Shown here one piece after another: positions 1 to 8,604 of a DNA stretch of 64,000 bases. Both the position numbers and the translations under genes were made by a program. The stretch covers positions 62,001 to 126,000 of the forward strand of contig NZ_SZVI01000012.1 of assembly GCF_013416775.1 (NCBI RefSeq), given 5' to 3'. Origin of the DNA: Rhodoferax sp. BLA1. Lineage in GTDB: Bacteria; Pseudomonadota; Gammaproteobacteria; Burkholderiales; Burkholderiaceae_C. Under the pieces are notes generated by a model that saw only the letters and a list, made by a program, of their open reading frames with translations, was not told where the DNA came from and did no database searches. Position 1 is the stretch's first letter; every line of letters starts with the position of its first letter.

Positions 1-2
1 AC

Positions 3-884
3 GCGCGAAAGCTTGGTGGCCGGGTGCGTGAATGCCATGGTGACTTGCACCTGGCGAATCTGGTGCTGATCAAGGGCTCGGTGCGCCTGTTTGACTGCCT
101 GGAGTTCAACGAAGACCTGCGCTGGATCGACGTGGTCAGCGACATCGCATTCCCCTACATTGACCTGCTGGAGCACGGCCAGCCCGGCTTGGCCAACTGG
201 CTGGTCAACGAGGTTTTGAGCCACAGCGGCGACTACCAGGGCGCGTTATTGCTGCGGTTTTATGCCGTTTACCGCTGTCTGGTGCGCGCCAAGGTGGCGG
301 CCATCCGGGCTAAGCAGCTCCATGCCGACAGGACCGAGGTGCTGGCCGACATCAGCTTGGCCGAGCGCCTGGTGGCGCCACACCCGGTGCAACTGACCAT
401 CACGCACGGTCTGTCGGGCTGTGGCAAAACTTATTTGACCGACCAATGGCTGCAGCAAAACAACCATGCCCCGACGCTGCGCCTGCGGGCCGATGTGGAG
501 CGCAAACGCCTGTTCAAGTTGGGGCGTTTGGCGCAGTCCAACTCAGGCATCAACGCGGGCATCTATGCGCCTGAGGTTCACGCCCAGGTCTATGCCCATC
601 TGCGCGAGCTGGCGGTGAGTTTGCTGGCGGCGGGTTGGTCGGTGATCGTGGACGCCACCTTCCTCAAACGTGCTGACCGCGATGTGTTTCGCGCCCTGGC
701 GGTTGACCAAAATGCGCGCTTTGCCATCCTGGCGCCGCAGGCCAGTCCCGAGCAATTGCGCGCACGGATTCTGGCGCGCAACGCCGCTGGCACCGATGCC
801 TCTGAGGCGACGCTGGCCGTGCTAGCCCACCAGCAACACGAGTTGGGGTCCTTGACAGATGATGAGAGAGTCTTTGTGCTCTAG
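3..884 (+). CDS. Aminoglycoside-phosphotransferase-like kinase fused to P-loop ATPase (5' truncated)
   Basis: The reading frame is open to the window edge, so the start lies upstream and only the C-terminal part is seen. Near the edge sits the phosphotransferase catalytic motif HGDLHLAN, followed by the metal-binding stretch LFDCLEFNEDLRWIDV. A second domain begins with a Walker A motif GLSGCGKT at about 135 residues into the visible part. This arrangement matches the bifunctional APH-fold kinase/ATP-binding proteins (COG2187 plus COG0645) common in proteobacteria; the substrate is unknown. The stop codon TAG is supplied by the intergenic repeat that begins here. It precedes the cobalamin riboswitch and is probably a separate transcription unit. 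Confidence 0.85.
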   Translation, partial: ARKLGGRVRECHGDLHLANLVLIKGSVRLFDCLEFNEDLRWIDVVSDIAFPYIDLLEHGQPGLANWLVNEVLSHSGDYQGALLLRFYAVYRCLVRAKVAAIRAKQLHADRTEVLADISLAERLVAPHPVQLTITHGLSGCGKTYLTDQWLQQNNHAPTLRLRADVERKRLFKLGRLAQSNSGINAGIYAPEVHAQVYAHLRELAVSLLAAGWSVIVDATFLKRADRDVFRALAVDQNARFAILAPQASPEQLRARILARNAAGTDASEATLAVLAHQQHELGSLTDDERVFVL

Positions 885-912
885 CCCTTGATATAAAAGG
901 GCTGATAGCTAT
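881..912 (+). repeat. Intergenic AGCCCTT/AAGGGCT repeat, copy 1
   Basis: A short palindrome, agccctt-gatata-aaagggct, is followed by gatagctat. The first bases form the TAG stop codon of the upstream gene. It is one of about ten copies in this window with the pattern AGCCCTTAT-loop-ATAAGGGCT-n-TAGCTAT. Confidence 0.8.
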
Positions 913-1012
913 GGTTTAAAGAGTATCTCACGGGCTCGGCAGGTGCTTTTTCCACCAGCACCAACAGGCAAACAGATGTCATGTGTGTGTGAAATCTGTC
1001 GTTAGAATCATC

Positions 1013-1223
1013 CCGTTGGTGCTCGCGGCGTGGTTCACACGACGCAGTTCAACGGGAAGCAGGAGGGTCCAGGCTGACAACAGCCCACCTAACCTGCGCT
1101 GCCCCCGCAACGGTAAGTGGACGAATCGTCAAGATTCCGCTTCCATCACGGCCACTGAGTGTTTCACAGACGCTTGGGAAGGCGATGGAGGTTGCATCCA
1201 CCAGCCCGGATACCGGCCAACAA
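1013..1223 (+). promoter_or_regulatory. Cobalamin (AdoCbl-type) riboswitch
   Basis: The leader contains the hallmarks of the B12 riboswitch in order. The motif gctgcccccgcaacgg is at about 1099-1113, the core ccactgag...cttgggaagg is at 1152-1182, and the B12 box agcccggataccggcc is at 1203-1218. The 5' cgttgg and 3' ccaac can pair to close the P1 stem. It lies about 240 bases upstream of cbiM and would repress the corrinoid operon when cobalamin is plentiful. The leader between 1224 and 1462 holds a small hairpin (acacgcttgcgtgt) and no convincing gene; the expression platform is probably there. Confidence 0.92.
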
Positions 1224-1462
1224 GGTGGTCACACGCTTGCGTGTTGCCGTGATGCTCAAGCACTGTCGGGGACGATGGTGAGAGTTGTTTGCCGGATGTT
1301 CCTGCCATGATTTTCCGCCACTGCTGTGCACGCCTAAGTGTCCGCACCCACGGTGCAACCAGGCTGGTTGTCCTGCGTCCATGTCAGGAGGTACAGCCCG
1401 TTTAGCTGCTGTGTTTTTCGCGTTTGTCTGTTGTTCAATCCGTCGTTTTAAGGAGTTACTCC

Positions 1463-2140
1463 ATGCACATCGAACCTGGCCTTGTTGAAGGCGCCAAAAT
1501 TTTCCTCAGCTACGCCACCGCCGCCGGTGCCCTGGCGTATGCCGCCAAACTGGCCGTCAGCACCATCAAACGTGATGGCCTGACCGCTTTGGCACTGCGT
1601 TCGGCCATGGCCGTTGCTTTGGTGTTCTGCTTTTTTGAAGTGTTGCCACACCACCCGGTGGGTGTCTCCGAGGTGCACCTGATTTTGGGCACCACCTTGT
1701 TGCTGGTCTTTGGTGTGGCCCCTGCGGCCATTGGCTTGGCCGGTGGCCTGTTGGTCCAAGGTCTGTTTTTTGCACCGTTTGACCTGCCGCAGTACGGCAT
1801 GAACGTCACCACCCTGCTGGTGCCGCTGTTTGCCACCGCTGCCCTGGCGCGCAAGATCATTCCTGAGAGCACTGCCTATGTGAACATTGGTTATGCCCAG
1901 GCCTTCAAGCTGTCGGTGGCTTACCAAGGTGGCATCGTGGTGTGGGTCGGCTTCTGGGCCTTGTATGGCCGGGGTGTGGGTGCTGAGAACCTGGCCAGTG
2001 TGGCCAGCTTTGGCGCAGCCTACATGACCATTGTGTTGGCCGAACCCCTGATCGACCTGGGTGTGTTGGCATTGGCCAAGATGATGCACCGCCTGCAAGG
2101 CTCGGTCGCTGTCGACAAACGCCTGTACAGCGCGGCCTGA
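1463..2140 (+). CDS. cbiM: CbiM-family cobalt ECF transporter substrate-binding membrane subunit
   Basis: A 225-residue hydrophobic protein with about six membrane segments. The start at 1463 follows a strong aaggag site and gives the N-terminus MHIEPG. In CbiM/NikM structures the terminal Met1-His2 and a later His (here probably His72, in VSEVHLILG) bind the metal, so this start is chemically meaningful. It is the first gene behind the B12 riboswitch, consistent with cobalt supply for the corrin pathway. No CbiN, CbiQ or CbiO follows; the next gene, cobM, starts 3 bases later. Either the energising subunits are encoded elsewhere or the protein works alone. Confidence 0.85.
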   Translation: MHIEPGLVEGAKIFLSYATAAGALAYAAKLAVSTIKRDGLTALALRSAMAVALVFCFFEVLPHHPVGVSEVHLILGTTLLLVFGVAPAAIGLAGGLLVQGLFFAPFDLPQYGMNVTTLLVPLFATAALARKIIPESTAYVNIGYAQAFKLSVAYQGGIVVWVGFWALYGRGVGAENLASVASFGAAYMTIVLAEPLIDLGVLALAKMMHRLQGSVAVDKRLYSAA

Positions 2141-2143
2141 TCC

Positions 2144-2965
2144 ATGGTGCAGCCCAAGCCCGGAACCGTTTGGTTTGTGGGGGCCGGTCCGGGTGACCCG
2201 GACCTGATCACCGTCAAGGGCCGCGGGCTGATTGAGCGCGCGGGCGCCATTTTGTTCGCTGGCTCCCTGGTTAGCGAAGCTGCCACCCGCTGGGCACCAG
2301 CGGATTGCGTCATTGTGGACAGCAAGGACATGACCTTGGAGGACATGTCGGCCTGGCTGATCACCCAGGCGGCGCGCTGCGAGACCGTGGTGCGCTTGCA
2401 AACCGGTGACCCCGGGCTGTATGGCGCCTTGATCGAGCTGGTGCAGCCGCTGGATGCCGCAGGTGTGCCGGTGCAGGTGGTGCCAGGGGTGTCCTCGGCC
2501 ATGGCCTCTGCGGCAGCGGCAGTCGAGAGCCTGACCCTGCCCGAAGTCACCCAGACCGTGATTCTGACCCGCATGGAAGGGCGCACGCCCATGCCTGACG
2601 GCGAGTCGCTGCAAGAGCTGGCGGCGCACCACAGCACCTTGTGCATCTTCTTGAGCATCACCTTGATGGGGCAGGTCACCGCTGCGCTGCGCGCCGCGGG
2701 CTGGTCGCCTGATGCGCCCGTGGTGGTGGTCCACAAAGCCAGCTGGCCCGGTGAAGAAAAAATTGTGCGTGGCACCGTGGCCACCATCCAGGCCCTGTGC
2801 CGCGAGGCCAAGCTGGTCAGCCAGTCGATGATCATCGCCAGCCCGACACTGGGCGCCCGGCATTGGACCACCCTGGCCAAGTCCAAACTCTACGACGCCA
2901 GCTTCACCCACCGTTTCCGGCAGGCCAGCGTGCCTGCTTCTCAACTTACCCTGGATACCCCATGA
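2144..2965 (+). CDS. cobM: Precorrin-4 / cobalt-precorrin-4 C11-methyltransferase
   Basis: A 273-residue member of the tetrapyrrole methylase family (CobM/CbiF). The N-terminal SAM-binding motif VGAGPGDPDLIT and the glycine-rich loop RLQTGDPGLYGA are present, and the segment LPEVTQTVILTRMEGRTPMP is typical of the C11 enzyme. It methylates C-11 of the corrin precursor in the cytoplasm using S-adenosylmethionine. It begins just after cbiM and ends with an ATGA overlap with cbiX, implying translational coupling. The length is slightly above the usual 250-260 residues because of a C-terminal tail of roughly 20 residues. Confidence 0.95.
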   Translation: MVQPKPGTVWFVGAGPGDPDLITVKGRGLIERAGAILFAGSLVSEAATRWAPADCVIVDSKDMTLEDMSAWLITQAARCETVVRLQTGDPGLYGALIELVQPLDAAGVPVQVVPGVSSAMASAAAAVESLTLPEVTQTVILTRMEGRTPMPDGESLQELAAHHSTLCIFLSITLMGQVTAALRAAGWSPDAPVVVVHKASWPGEEKIVRGTVATIQALCREAKLVSQSMIIASPTLGARHWTTLAKSKLYDASFTHRFRQASVPASQLTLDTP

Positions 2966-3936
2966 CCTCTGACACCATTTTGCTGGTGGGCCACGGCTCA
3001 CGCGAGGCCTCCGGCAACGACGAAATCCTGGCTTTTGCCCAGCAGTGGCGCCAACGTCAGCCGAGCTGGTCGATCGAGGTCTGTTTTATTGAACTGGCCG
3101 ACATCACGCTGGCGCAAGGTTTGGCCACCGCGGCCGCCAAGTCGGGCCGTGTGATTGTGGTGCCGCTGATCCTGAATGCGGCGGGCCACGTCAAGATGGA
3201 CATCCCGCAAGCGATTGACGCAGCGCGTGTCCGGTTTCCACGGGTCCAGTTTTTGTACACCCCCGAGTTGACCGCTTGCGACCTGCTGTTGAAGGTGGTG
3301 CTGCGCCGCCTCAAAACCGCGATGAAGTCGCTGGACATGCCCGACCCCACCACCACCGGTGTGGTGCTGCTCGGGCGCGGCTCATCTGACCGCCATGCCA
3401 ATGGCGAAATGGCGAAAATGGCGCGCTGGGTCATGGAAGAAACCGACCACCCGCTAGTGGATGTGGCCTTCACGGGCATCACCTACCCGCGTCTGGAAAA
3501 AGTGGTGCAACGCCAGCACCTGCTGGGCATGACGCAAGTGGCGGTGCTGCCGTATTACCTGTTCAATGGCACGCTGATGGAGCGCATCGGGCGCCAGGTG
3601 GCCAACCTCAAAACGCAGTACCCCACGGTGCGTTTTGCGCTGACCAACTATTTTGGTTTTGAGCCCGAGGTGTTTGAGGTGCTGGAGCAGCGTGTGAAAG
3701 ATGCCCAACTGGGCCGCCCCGCCGCCATGATGGCCTGTGACGGCTGCAAGTTCCGCGAGTTTGCTGTTGAACATGGCCAAGGCGGTCATTTGCATGAGGA
3801 CGGCACACACCACGACCACGGCCACCCGCACCCGCATGAACACGACCATCCTCATGAACATGAACATGAACATGAACATGAACATGAACATGAACACGGT
3901 CACCACCACCATCCCCATGTCGGAGCCCCGGCATGA
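2962..3936 (+). CDS. cbiX: Sirohydrochlorin cobaltochelatase, long form with MxCxxC and His-rich tail
   Basis: A 324-residue CbiX of the long, two-domain type. The first chelatase domain starts LLVGHGSREASGNDE and has the AGHVKMD metal-site segment; the second starts LLGRGSSDRHANGE. After them comes M-A-C259-D-G-C262, the MxCxxC motif known to bind an Fe-S cluster in CbiX proteins, then a tail of almost pure His, Glu and Asp with seven His-Glu repeats. It inserts Co2+ into sirohydrochlorin, the step that defines the anaerobic pathway; the tail could store or deliver cobalt. The start at 2962 overlaps the cobM stop by four bases. A longer in-frame start upstream would lie inside cobM and is unlikely. 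Confidence 0.95.
   Translation: MTSDTILLVGHGSREASGNDEILAFAQQWRQRQPSWSIEVCFIELADITLAQGLATAAAKSGRVIVVPLILNAAGHVKMDIPQAIDAARVRFPRVQFLYTPELTACDLLLKVVLRRLKTAMKSLDMPDPTTTGVVLLGRGSSDRHANGEMAKMARWVMEETDHPLVDVAFTGITYPRLEKVVQRQHLLGMTQVAVLPYYLFNGTLMERIGRQVANLKTQYPTVRFALTNYFGFEPEVFEVLEQRVKDAQLGRPAAMMACDGCKFREFAVEHGQGGHLHEDGTHHDHGHPHPHEHDHPHEHEHEHEHEHEHEHGHHHHPHVGAPA
3853..3894 (+). repeat. Tandem hexanucleotide (catgaa)x7 inside cbiX
   Basis: Seven perfect copies of catgaa encode the alternating His-Glu stretch of the CbiX tail. The unit is a multiple of three, so slippage would change tail length without breaking the frame. Confidence 0.95.
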
Positions 3937-4625
3937 GTTTGCCCACCCCCAATGTCATCACCGAACAACTCACCGCCGCCGGGCGCGCCATCGAGCACGA
4001 TTCGTTTGCGGTGATCGACCGCGAAGCCGGTCCCCACAACTACGCGCCAGAACAGTGGCCGGTGGTGCGCCGCATGATCCACGCCAATGCCGACTTTGAC
4101 TTCAACGGCTTGACCGAATTCCACCCCCAAGCGGTGAGCGCCGGTCTGACCGCGATTTTTTCGGGCAAGGCTCGCGTGGTGGCCGATGTCGAGATGATTT
4201 GTGTGGGCCTGTCGGCACCCCGGTTGGCGCACTTTGGTATCAGCACCCACCAGTTCATCAGCGACGCCGATGTGATCGAACTCGCCCAGGCACAGGGCAC
4301 CACACGTGCGGTGCAGGCCATGCGCAAGGCGCACCGGCTGGGTCTGCTGGACGGCGCCATCATTGGCATTGGCAATGCACCCACCGCCTTGATCGAAGTG
4401 GTGCGGCTGATCCGTGAGGAGGGTGCGCGCCCCGCCTTGGTGGTGGGCATGCCGGTGGGGTTTGTCTCGGCGGCTGAGTCCAAGGATTTGATGGCCTTGC
4501 AGAGTGATGTGCCCTGGGTGGTGATCCGCGGTCGCAAGGGTGGCTCCACCTTGGTGGTGGCAGCTATCCATGCCTTGCTGGGCATGGCAGAGGCCAAGGC
4601 CAACAACAAGGACAGCGCTGCGTGA
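3933..4625 (+). CDS. cobH: Precorrin-8X / cobalt-precorrin-8 methylmutase
   Basis: A 230-residue CobH/CbiC protein. It contains the characteristic stretches VADVEMICVGLSAPRL, GAIIGIGNAPTAL and LVVGMPVGFVSAAESK, and an essential-type histidine region near the N-terminus (MIHANADFD). It moves a methyl group from C-11 to C-12 to give (cobalt-)hydrogenobyrinic acid. It overlaps cbiX by four bases (ATGA) and cbiD by one base, so it is translated as part of the coupled operon. Length and motifs are normal for the family. Confidence 0.95.
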   Translation: MSLPTPNVITEQLTAAGRAIEHDSFAVIDREAGPHNYAPEQWPVVRRMIHANADFDFNGLTEFHPQAVSAGLTAIFSGKARVVADVEMICVGLSAPRLAHFGISTHQFISDADVIELAQAQGTTRAVQAMRKAHRLGLLDGAIIGIGNAPTALIEVVRLIREEGARPALVVGMPVGFVSAAESKDLMALQSDVPWVVIRGRKGGSTLVVAAIHALLGMAEAKANNKDSAA

Positions 4626-5719
4626 TGGACAAAGAGGCGCCGCGTGGCACCCGCACTGGTTTCACCACCGGGGCGTGTTCAGCAGCGGCGGCCCGGGCGG
4701 CGGTCATCGGCCTGGTCACTGGTCAGGTGCCCGACAGTGTGGAGTGCCTGCTGCCCAATGGTGACTTGGTGACTTTTGCCGTGCACGATGGCCGCTGTGA
4801 TGGGGCTTGTGCCCACGCCATGGTGATCAAGGACGCTGGCGATGACCCTGATTGCACCGACAAAGCCCACCTGACGGCCGATGTACGCTGGTGGGCTGAG
4901 TTGCCCGGTCAAGTTCGGCTGGCTGGTGGCGTCGGTGTCGGCCGGGTCACCATGCCCGGTTTGGGCCTGGAGGTGGGTGGCCCGGCCATCAACCCGGTGC
5001 CGCGCCGCAACATCGAGGCCAATGTGCGCCTGGCGGCTGGCGCCAGACTGGAGGAGGCGGGCCTGGAAGTGACAATTTCCGTGCCGCAAGGCCAGGAAAT
5101 GGCCAAAAAAACCACCAACGCCCGCCTAGGCATTTTGGGAGGTATTTCCATTCTGGGCACCACCGGCATTGTCAAACCGTATTCGACTGCCGCCTACCGG
5201 GCCAGCGTGGTGCAGGGGGTGCATGTGGCGGGCACCTTGCCGCAGGGGGTGGTGGTGCTGACCACCGGTGGTCGCACCGAAAAGTTTGTCATGGAACAGC
5301 TGCCACATCTGCCCGAGGCCGCCTTTGTGCAGATGGGCGACTTTTTGCGTTACGCCATGAGTGCGGCGGTGAAGGCTGGTGTGAAACAGGTGGTGATTGG
5401 TGGCATGGTGGGCAAACTCACCAAAATCGCCCAGGGTGAAACCATCACCCATGCCGGGCGGGCTGACGTCGACACCGGGCTGCTGGCCGATCTGGCGGCA
5501 GAACTGGGTGTGGCACCCGAGGTGTGTGCCGACATCCGTGCCGCCAAAACCGCACGTTATGCCGGTGAACGTATGGATGAACTCGGCTTGGGCACGGTGT
5601 TCCACACCACCTTGGCGCAACGCGTGGTGCAGACCTTGCGTCTGACCTACCCCGATCAGTTTGATATTCAGGTGCTGGTGTGTGACTTTGATGGGCACAA
5701 GATTGCCCAGTACCCATGA
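4625..5719 (+). CDS. cbiD: Cobalt-precorrin-5B C1-methyltransferase CbiD
   Basis: A 364-residue protein with the N-terminal signature TRTGFTTGACSAAAARAA and the internal GILGGISILGTTGIVKPYS, both diagnostic of CbiD. It methylates C-1 after ring contraction and is specific to the anaerobic pathway, replacing CobF. The ATG at 4625 shares one base with the cobH stop (TGATG); a GTG three bases earlier is also possible. The last four bases overlap cbiET. Confidence 0.95.
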   Translation: MDKEAPRGTRTGFTTGACSAAAARAAVIGLVTGQVPDSVECLLPNGDLVTFAVHDGRCDGACAHAMVIKDAGDDPDCTDKAHLTADVRWWAELPGQVRLAGGVGVGRVTMPGLGLEVGGPAINPVPRRNIEANVRLAAGARLEEAGLEVTISVPQGQEMAKKTTNARLGILGGISILGTTGIVKPYSTAAYRASVVQGVHVAGTLPQGVVVLTTGGRTEKFVMEQLPHLPEAAFVQMGDFLRYAMSAAVKAGVKQVVIGGMVGKLTKIAQGETITHAGRADVDTGLLADLAAELGVAPEVCADIRAAKTARYAGERMDELGLGTVFHTTLAQRVVQTLRLTYPDQFDIQVLVCDFDGHKIAQYP

Positions 5720-7053
5720 ACAAGGACGCCATGAAAAATTTGGACAAGTGCCGTGTGTTGGGCGTGCTGGACGATGGCGCGACCAGCCTGAGCCAGGCTG
5801 CGCTGACCCATCTGGCACAGGCGCAGTTGGTGATTGGAGGCACACGTACGCTGGAACTGCTGGCCGAGCACATCGCGCCGCAGGCCGAGCAGCGTGACCT
5901 GACCGGTGTGATGTCGCAGGTACCGGAATGGATTCGCGCTGCGCTCGATGAAGGCCTGCGCGTGGTGGTGTTGGCCACTGGCGACCCCTTGTGCCATGGC
6001 ATTGCCGCTTACCTGGCCTCGCGCCTGTGTGTCGAGGTGATCGAGGTGCTTCCCAATGTCTCGACCCTGCAACTGGCCTGCGCCCGACTGTGTCTGCCCT
6101 GGCAGGACATGCGTTTTGTCTCGGTGCACAGCCGCGATGCCGGGGAGTGGGTGGCCGGATCACCACCCAGCCATGGGCTGTATGGTTTGCTGCGTGAACT
6201 GCGCCAACACGACCGCCTGGCGGTGTTGACCAGCCCGGCCAACTCACCCGATCGCATCGCCCGCATGCTGGTCACCGAAGGTCTGGACAAGGATTGGGAG
6301 ATGGCGGTGGCCGAGCGCCTGTGCCAGCCGCAGGAGCGTGTGGTGAGCGGCTTCAGCATCGAAGCCGCCACGCGGATGAGCTTTGCCGAACTCAATGTGG
6401 TGCTGCTGTGGCGCAACACGCTGCGTGCGTCGCCGGTGTTGTTTGGCCTGCCGGACGCCAGTTTTGCCCAGCGTCACCCGGAAAAAGGCCTGATCACCAA
6501 AAACGAGGTGCGGGCTGTGTCCTTGGCGCGCCTGCAACTGCGTCAGAACAGCGTGGTCTGGGACATTGGTGCGGGCTCGGGCTCGGTCGGGCTGGAGGCG
6601 GCCCGCTTGTGCACGCAGGGCCATGTCTACGCGATTGAAAAAAATGCCGACGATTGCGCCAATGTGCTGCAGAACCGCCGCGCTTTGGGCATCAGCAACC
6701 ACAGCCTGGTGCACGGCAAAGCGCCCGACGGCCTGGCCGACTGGGCCGACCCCGATGCGGTGTTCATCGGTGGTTCGGGCGGCGAGCTGGCCGCACTGAT
6801 TGGCCTGGTGTTACAACGCCTGCGTCCAGGCGGCTGGCTGGTCATGAACTTTGTGACGCTGGAAAACATGGCCACGGCGGTTGAGGCGGTGAAACAACTC
6901 GCAGCCAACTGGGATGTGCTGCAGTTGCAGGCCTCGCGCAGCCAGCCTATTTTGCACATGCACCGCATGGCCGCAGAAAATCCGGTCTGGATCGTCTGTG
7001 CCCAGGCAGGATATGCCTCTATTACTTCTGAATTTGTAGCAACCCATGTCTAA
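5716..7053 (+). CDS. cobL: Precorrin-6Y C5,15-methyltransferase (CbiE-CbiT fusion, CobL)
   Basis: A 445-residue fusion. Residues about 10-210 form the CbiE methylase (GDPLCHGIAAYL, VEVLPNVSTLQLACARL). Residues about 245-430 form the CbiT Rossmann methyltransferase, which begins GLITKNEVRAVSLARLQL and has the SAM motif VWDIGAGSGSVGLEAARL. The fused enzyme methylates C-5 and C-15 and decarboxylates the acetate at C-12. It overlaps cbiD by four bases and cobI by eight. In the strict anaerobic model these are two genes, so the fusion resembles the aerobic CobL. Confidence 0.95.
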   Translation: MNKDAMKNLDKCRVLGVLDDGATSLSQAALTHLAQAQLVIGGTRTLELLAEHIAPQAEQRDLTGVMSQVPEWIRAALDEGLRVVVLATGDPLCHGIAAYLASRLCVEVIEVLPNVSTLQLACARLCLPWQDMRFVSVHSRDAGEWVAGSPPSHGLYGLLRELRQHDRLAVLTSPANSPDRIARMLVTEGLDKDWEMAVAERLCQPQERVVSGFSIEAATRMSFAELNVVLLWRNTLRASPVLFGLPDASFAQRHPEKGLITKNEVRAVSLARLQLRQNSVVWDIGAGSGSVGLEAARLCTQGHVYAIEKNADDCANVLQNRRALGISNHSLVHGKAPDGLADWADPDAVFIGGSGGELAALIGLVLQRLRPGGWLVMNFVTLENMATAVEAVKQLAANWDVLQLQASRSQPILHMHRMAAENPVWIVCAQAGYASITSEFVATHV

Positions 7054-7837
7054 AAACGGTACCCTTTTTGGTGTCTCACTTGGCCCCGGCGACCCCGGCC
7101 TGATCACACGCCGGGCCTGGGCCTTGCTCGAACGCCCTGATGCCATTTGGACCTACCCGGTGCGCAGCCTGCGCTCGGACAGTTATGCGCTTGACATCGC
7201 CCAGCGCGCTGGTTTGCCCTTGCCCACGCAGCATCTGCCGCTGCTGTTCCCAATGACGCACGATGCAGAGAAACTGGCGCGCCATTGGCTCAAGGCCGCT
7301 GAAACCGTGCGCGATTTGCTGGCCACCGGGCAGGATGTGCTGTTTCTGGTGGAAGGGGACGCCTCCACTTACGCCAGCTTCAGCTACCTGGCGCGGGTGC
7401 TGCGTGAGCTGGACCCAGCCGCGCAGGTGCAAGTTGTGGCGGGCGTGAGTTCGTTCAACGCAGTCTGTGCCACGGTGCAGGTGCCGCTCTCCGAGCAGGA
7501 CGACACCATCGCCATCGTGCCCGCCGCTTATGGCATCCATGCGGTGGAAAAAATGCTCGACGACTTCGACACCCTGGTGCTGATGAAGGTGAAACCGCTG
7601 CTGGACGAGCTGGTCGATTTGCTGGAGCGACGTGGCCTGCTGGCCCACAGCTGCCTGGTGGAAAAAGCCGGTTCACCGTTGGAGCGGGTGGTGCGGGATG
7701 TGGCAAGCCTCAAAGGCACCCAGGTCAACTACCTGTCTTTGCTGCTGGTGAAAAATCCGGGCCGCGAAAAAGGCCCAATGGTGCGCGGTTGCCGCAAAAA
7801 AACCAGCACCGAACTGGCCGAGGAAGCTGCCCAATGA
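7046..7837 (+). CDS. cobI: Precorrin-2 / cobalt-factor II C20-methyltransferase
   Basis: A 263-residue tetrapyrrole methylase. It opens with GTLFGVSLGPGDPGLITRRA, has the loop FLVEGDASTYASFSYLAR and the conserved VVAGVSSFNAVCATV, all typical of CobI/CbiL. It adds the C-20 methyl group that is later lost with ring contraction. The start overlaps cobL by eight bases, and the stop overlaps the cbiG start by four. Length is normal, with a basic C-terminus (RGCRKKT). Confidence 0.95.
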   Translation: MSKNGTLFGVSLGPGDPGLITRRAWALLERPDAIWTYPVRSLRSDSYALDIAQRAGLPLPTQHLPLLFPMTHDAEKLARHWLKAAETVRDLLATGQDVLFLVEGDASTYASFSYLARVLRELDPAAQVQVVAGVSSFNAVCATVQVPLSEQDDTIAIVPAAYGIHAVEKMLDDFDTLVLMKVKPLLDELVDLLERRGLLAHSCLVEKAGSPLERVVRDVASLKGTQVNYLSLLLVKNPGREKGPMVRGCRKKTSTELAEEAAQ

Positions 7838-8604
7838 GTGAACTTACTACCTCCGCTGTGACCGAGCCAGTGCCACGTGTGGTGCTGATCGCCATCACCA
7901 AACACGGCGCACAACAAGCCGCGCTGCTGGCGCAGCAGTTGCCCGCCGCCCATGTGTGTGTCGCCGACAAGTTTGCCCCGCTGGTGGCGGGCGTGAGCAA
8001 CCCGGTGCAGACCTACAGCGGCCCGTTTCGCGACGAAATAGCGCAGCTCTTTGCCAACTTTGACCAACTGGTGTTTTTTGTCTCACTCGGCGCGGTGGTG
8101 CGCCTGATCGCGCCACACCTCAAAAGCAAGGACGAAGACCCCGGTGTGATTGTGGTGGACGATGCCGGGCAGTTTGTCATTCCGGTGCTCTCTGGCCATA
8201 TCGGTGGCGCCAATGCCATGGCAGAACAGGTGGCTGCGTTGCTGGGCGGCACTGCGGTGCTGACCACCGCGTCGGATGTGGGCAAGACCATCCCCGTCGA
8301 TATTCTGGGGCGCGAGCTCGGCTGGCGCGTGGAGTCGCCCAAGATCAACATCACCCGCGTCTCTGCCGCCGTGGTCAACCAGGAGCCGGTGGCGCTGGTG
8401 CAAGAGGCGGGCAGCCCCCACTGGTGGACCCGCCCGACACCCTTGCCAGCCAACATCCAGCGCTTTTCCCGCTTTGAAGATGTTGATCTGGACCACTTCA
8501 AGGCGGTGTTGTGGATCACCCATGCCGAGGTGACCCCCGCACACTGGGCGCAACTGCATGAGCGGTTGGTGGTTTACCGACCGCCGCAGGGGCAGGGCGC
8601 ATGA
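7834..8604 (+). CDS. cbiG: Cobalt-precorrin-5A hydrolase, N-terminal and central domains (CbiG)
   Basis: A 256-residue protein matching the first two domains of CbiG. The segments VFFVSLGAVVRLIAPHL and FVIPVLSGHIGGANAMAEQVA are the family hallmarks. CbiG opens the delta-lactone and releases the two-carbon fragment as acetaldehyde in the anaerobic route. The usual C-terminal domain is missing here and is encoded by the next gene, so CbiG is split into two overlapping genes. The ATG at 7834 overlaps the cobI stop; an upstream in-frame start at 7789 lies inside cobI and is rejected. Confidence 0.93.
   Translation: MSELTTSAVTEPVPRVVLIAITKHGAQQAALLAQQLPAAHVCVADKFAPLVAGVSNPVQTYSGPFRDEIAQLFANFDQLVFFVSLGAVVRLIAPHLKSKDEDPGVIVVDDAGQFVIPVLSGHIGGANAMAEQVAALLGGTAVLTTASDVGKTIPVDILGRELGWRVESPKINITRVSAAVVNQEPVALVQEAGSPHWWTRPTPLPANIQRFSRFEDVDLDHFKAVLWITHAEVTPAHWAQLHERLVVYRPPQGQGA

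Noticed and set aside
1448..3001. Long minus-strand open frame (517 codons) opposite cbiM and cobM
   Set aside because: It is a shadow of two well-supported plus-strand genes; its translation is Gln/His/Gly-rich and has no family character.
3853..3894. Possible CRISPR-like or regulatory repeat array
   Set aside because: The units are six bases, contiguous and in frame inside cbiX; there are no spacers.
5126..6247. 373-codon minus-strand frame across cbiD and cobL
   Set aside because: It spans the junction of two coupled genes on the other strand and shows no recognisable domain.
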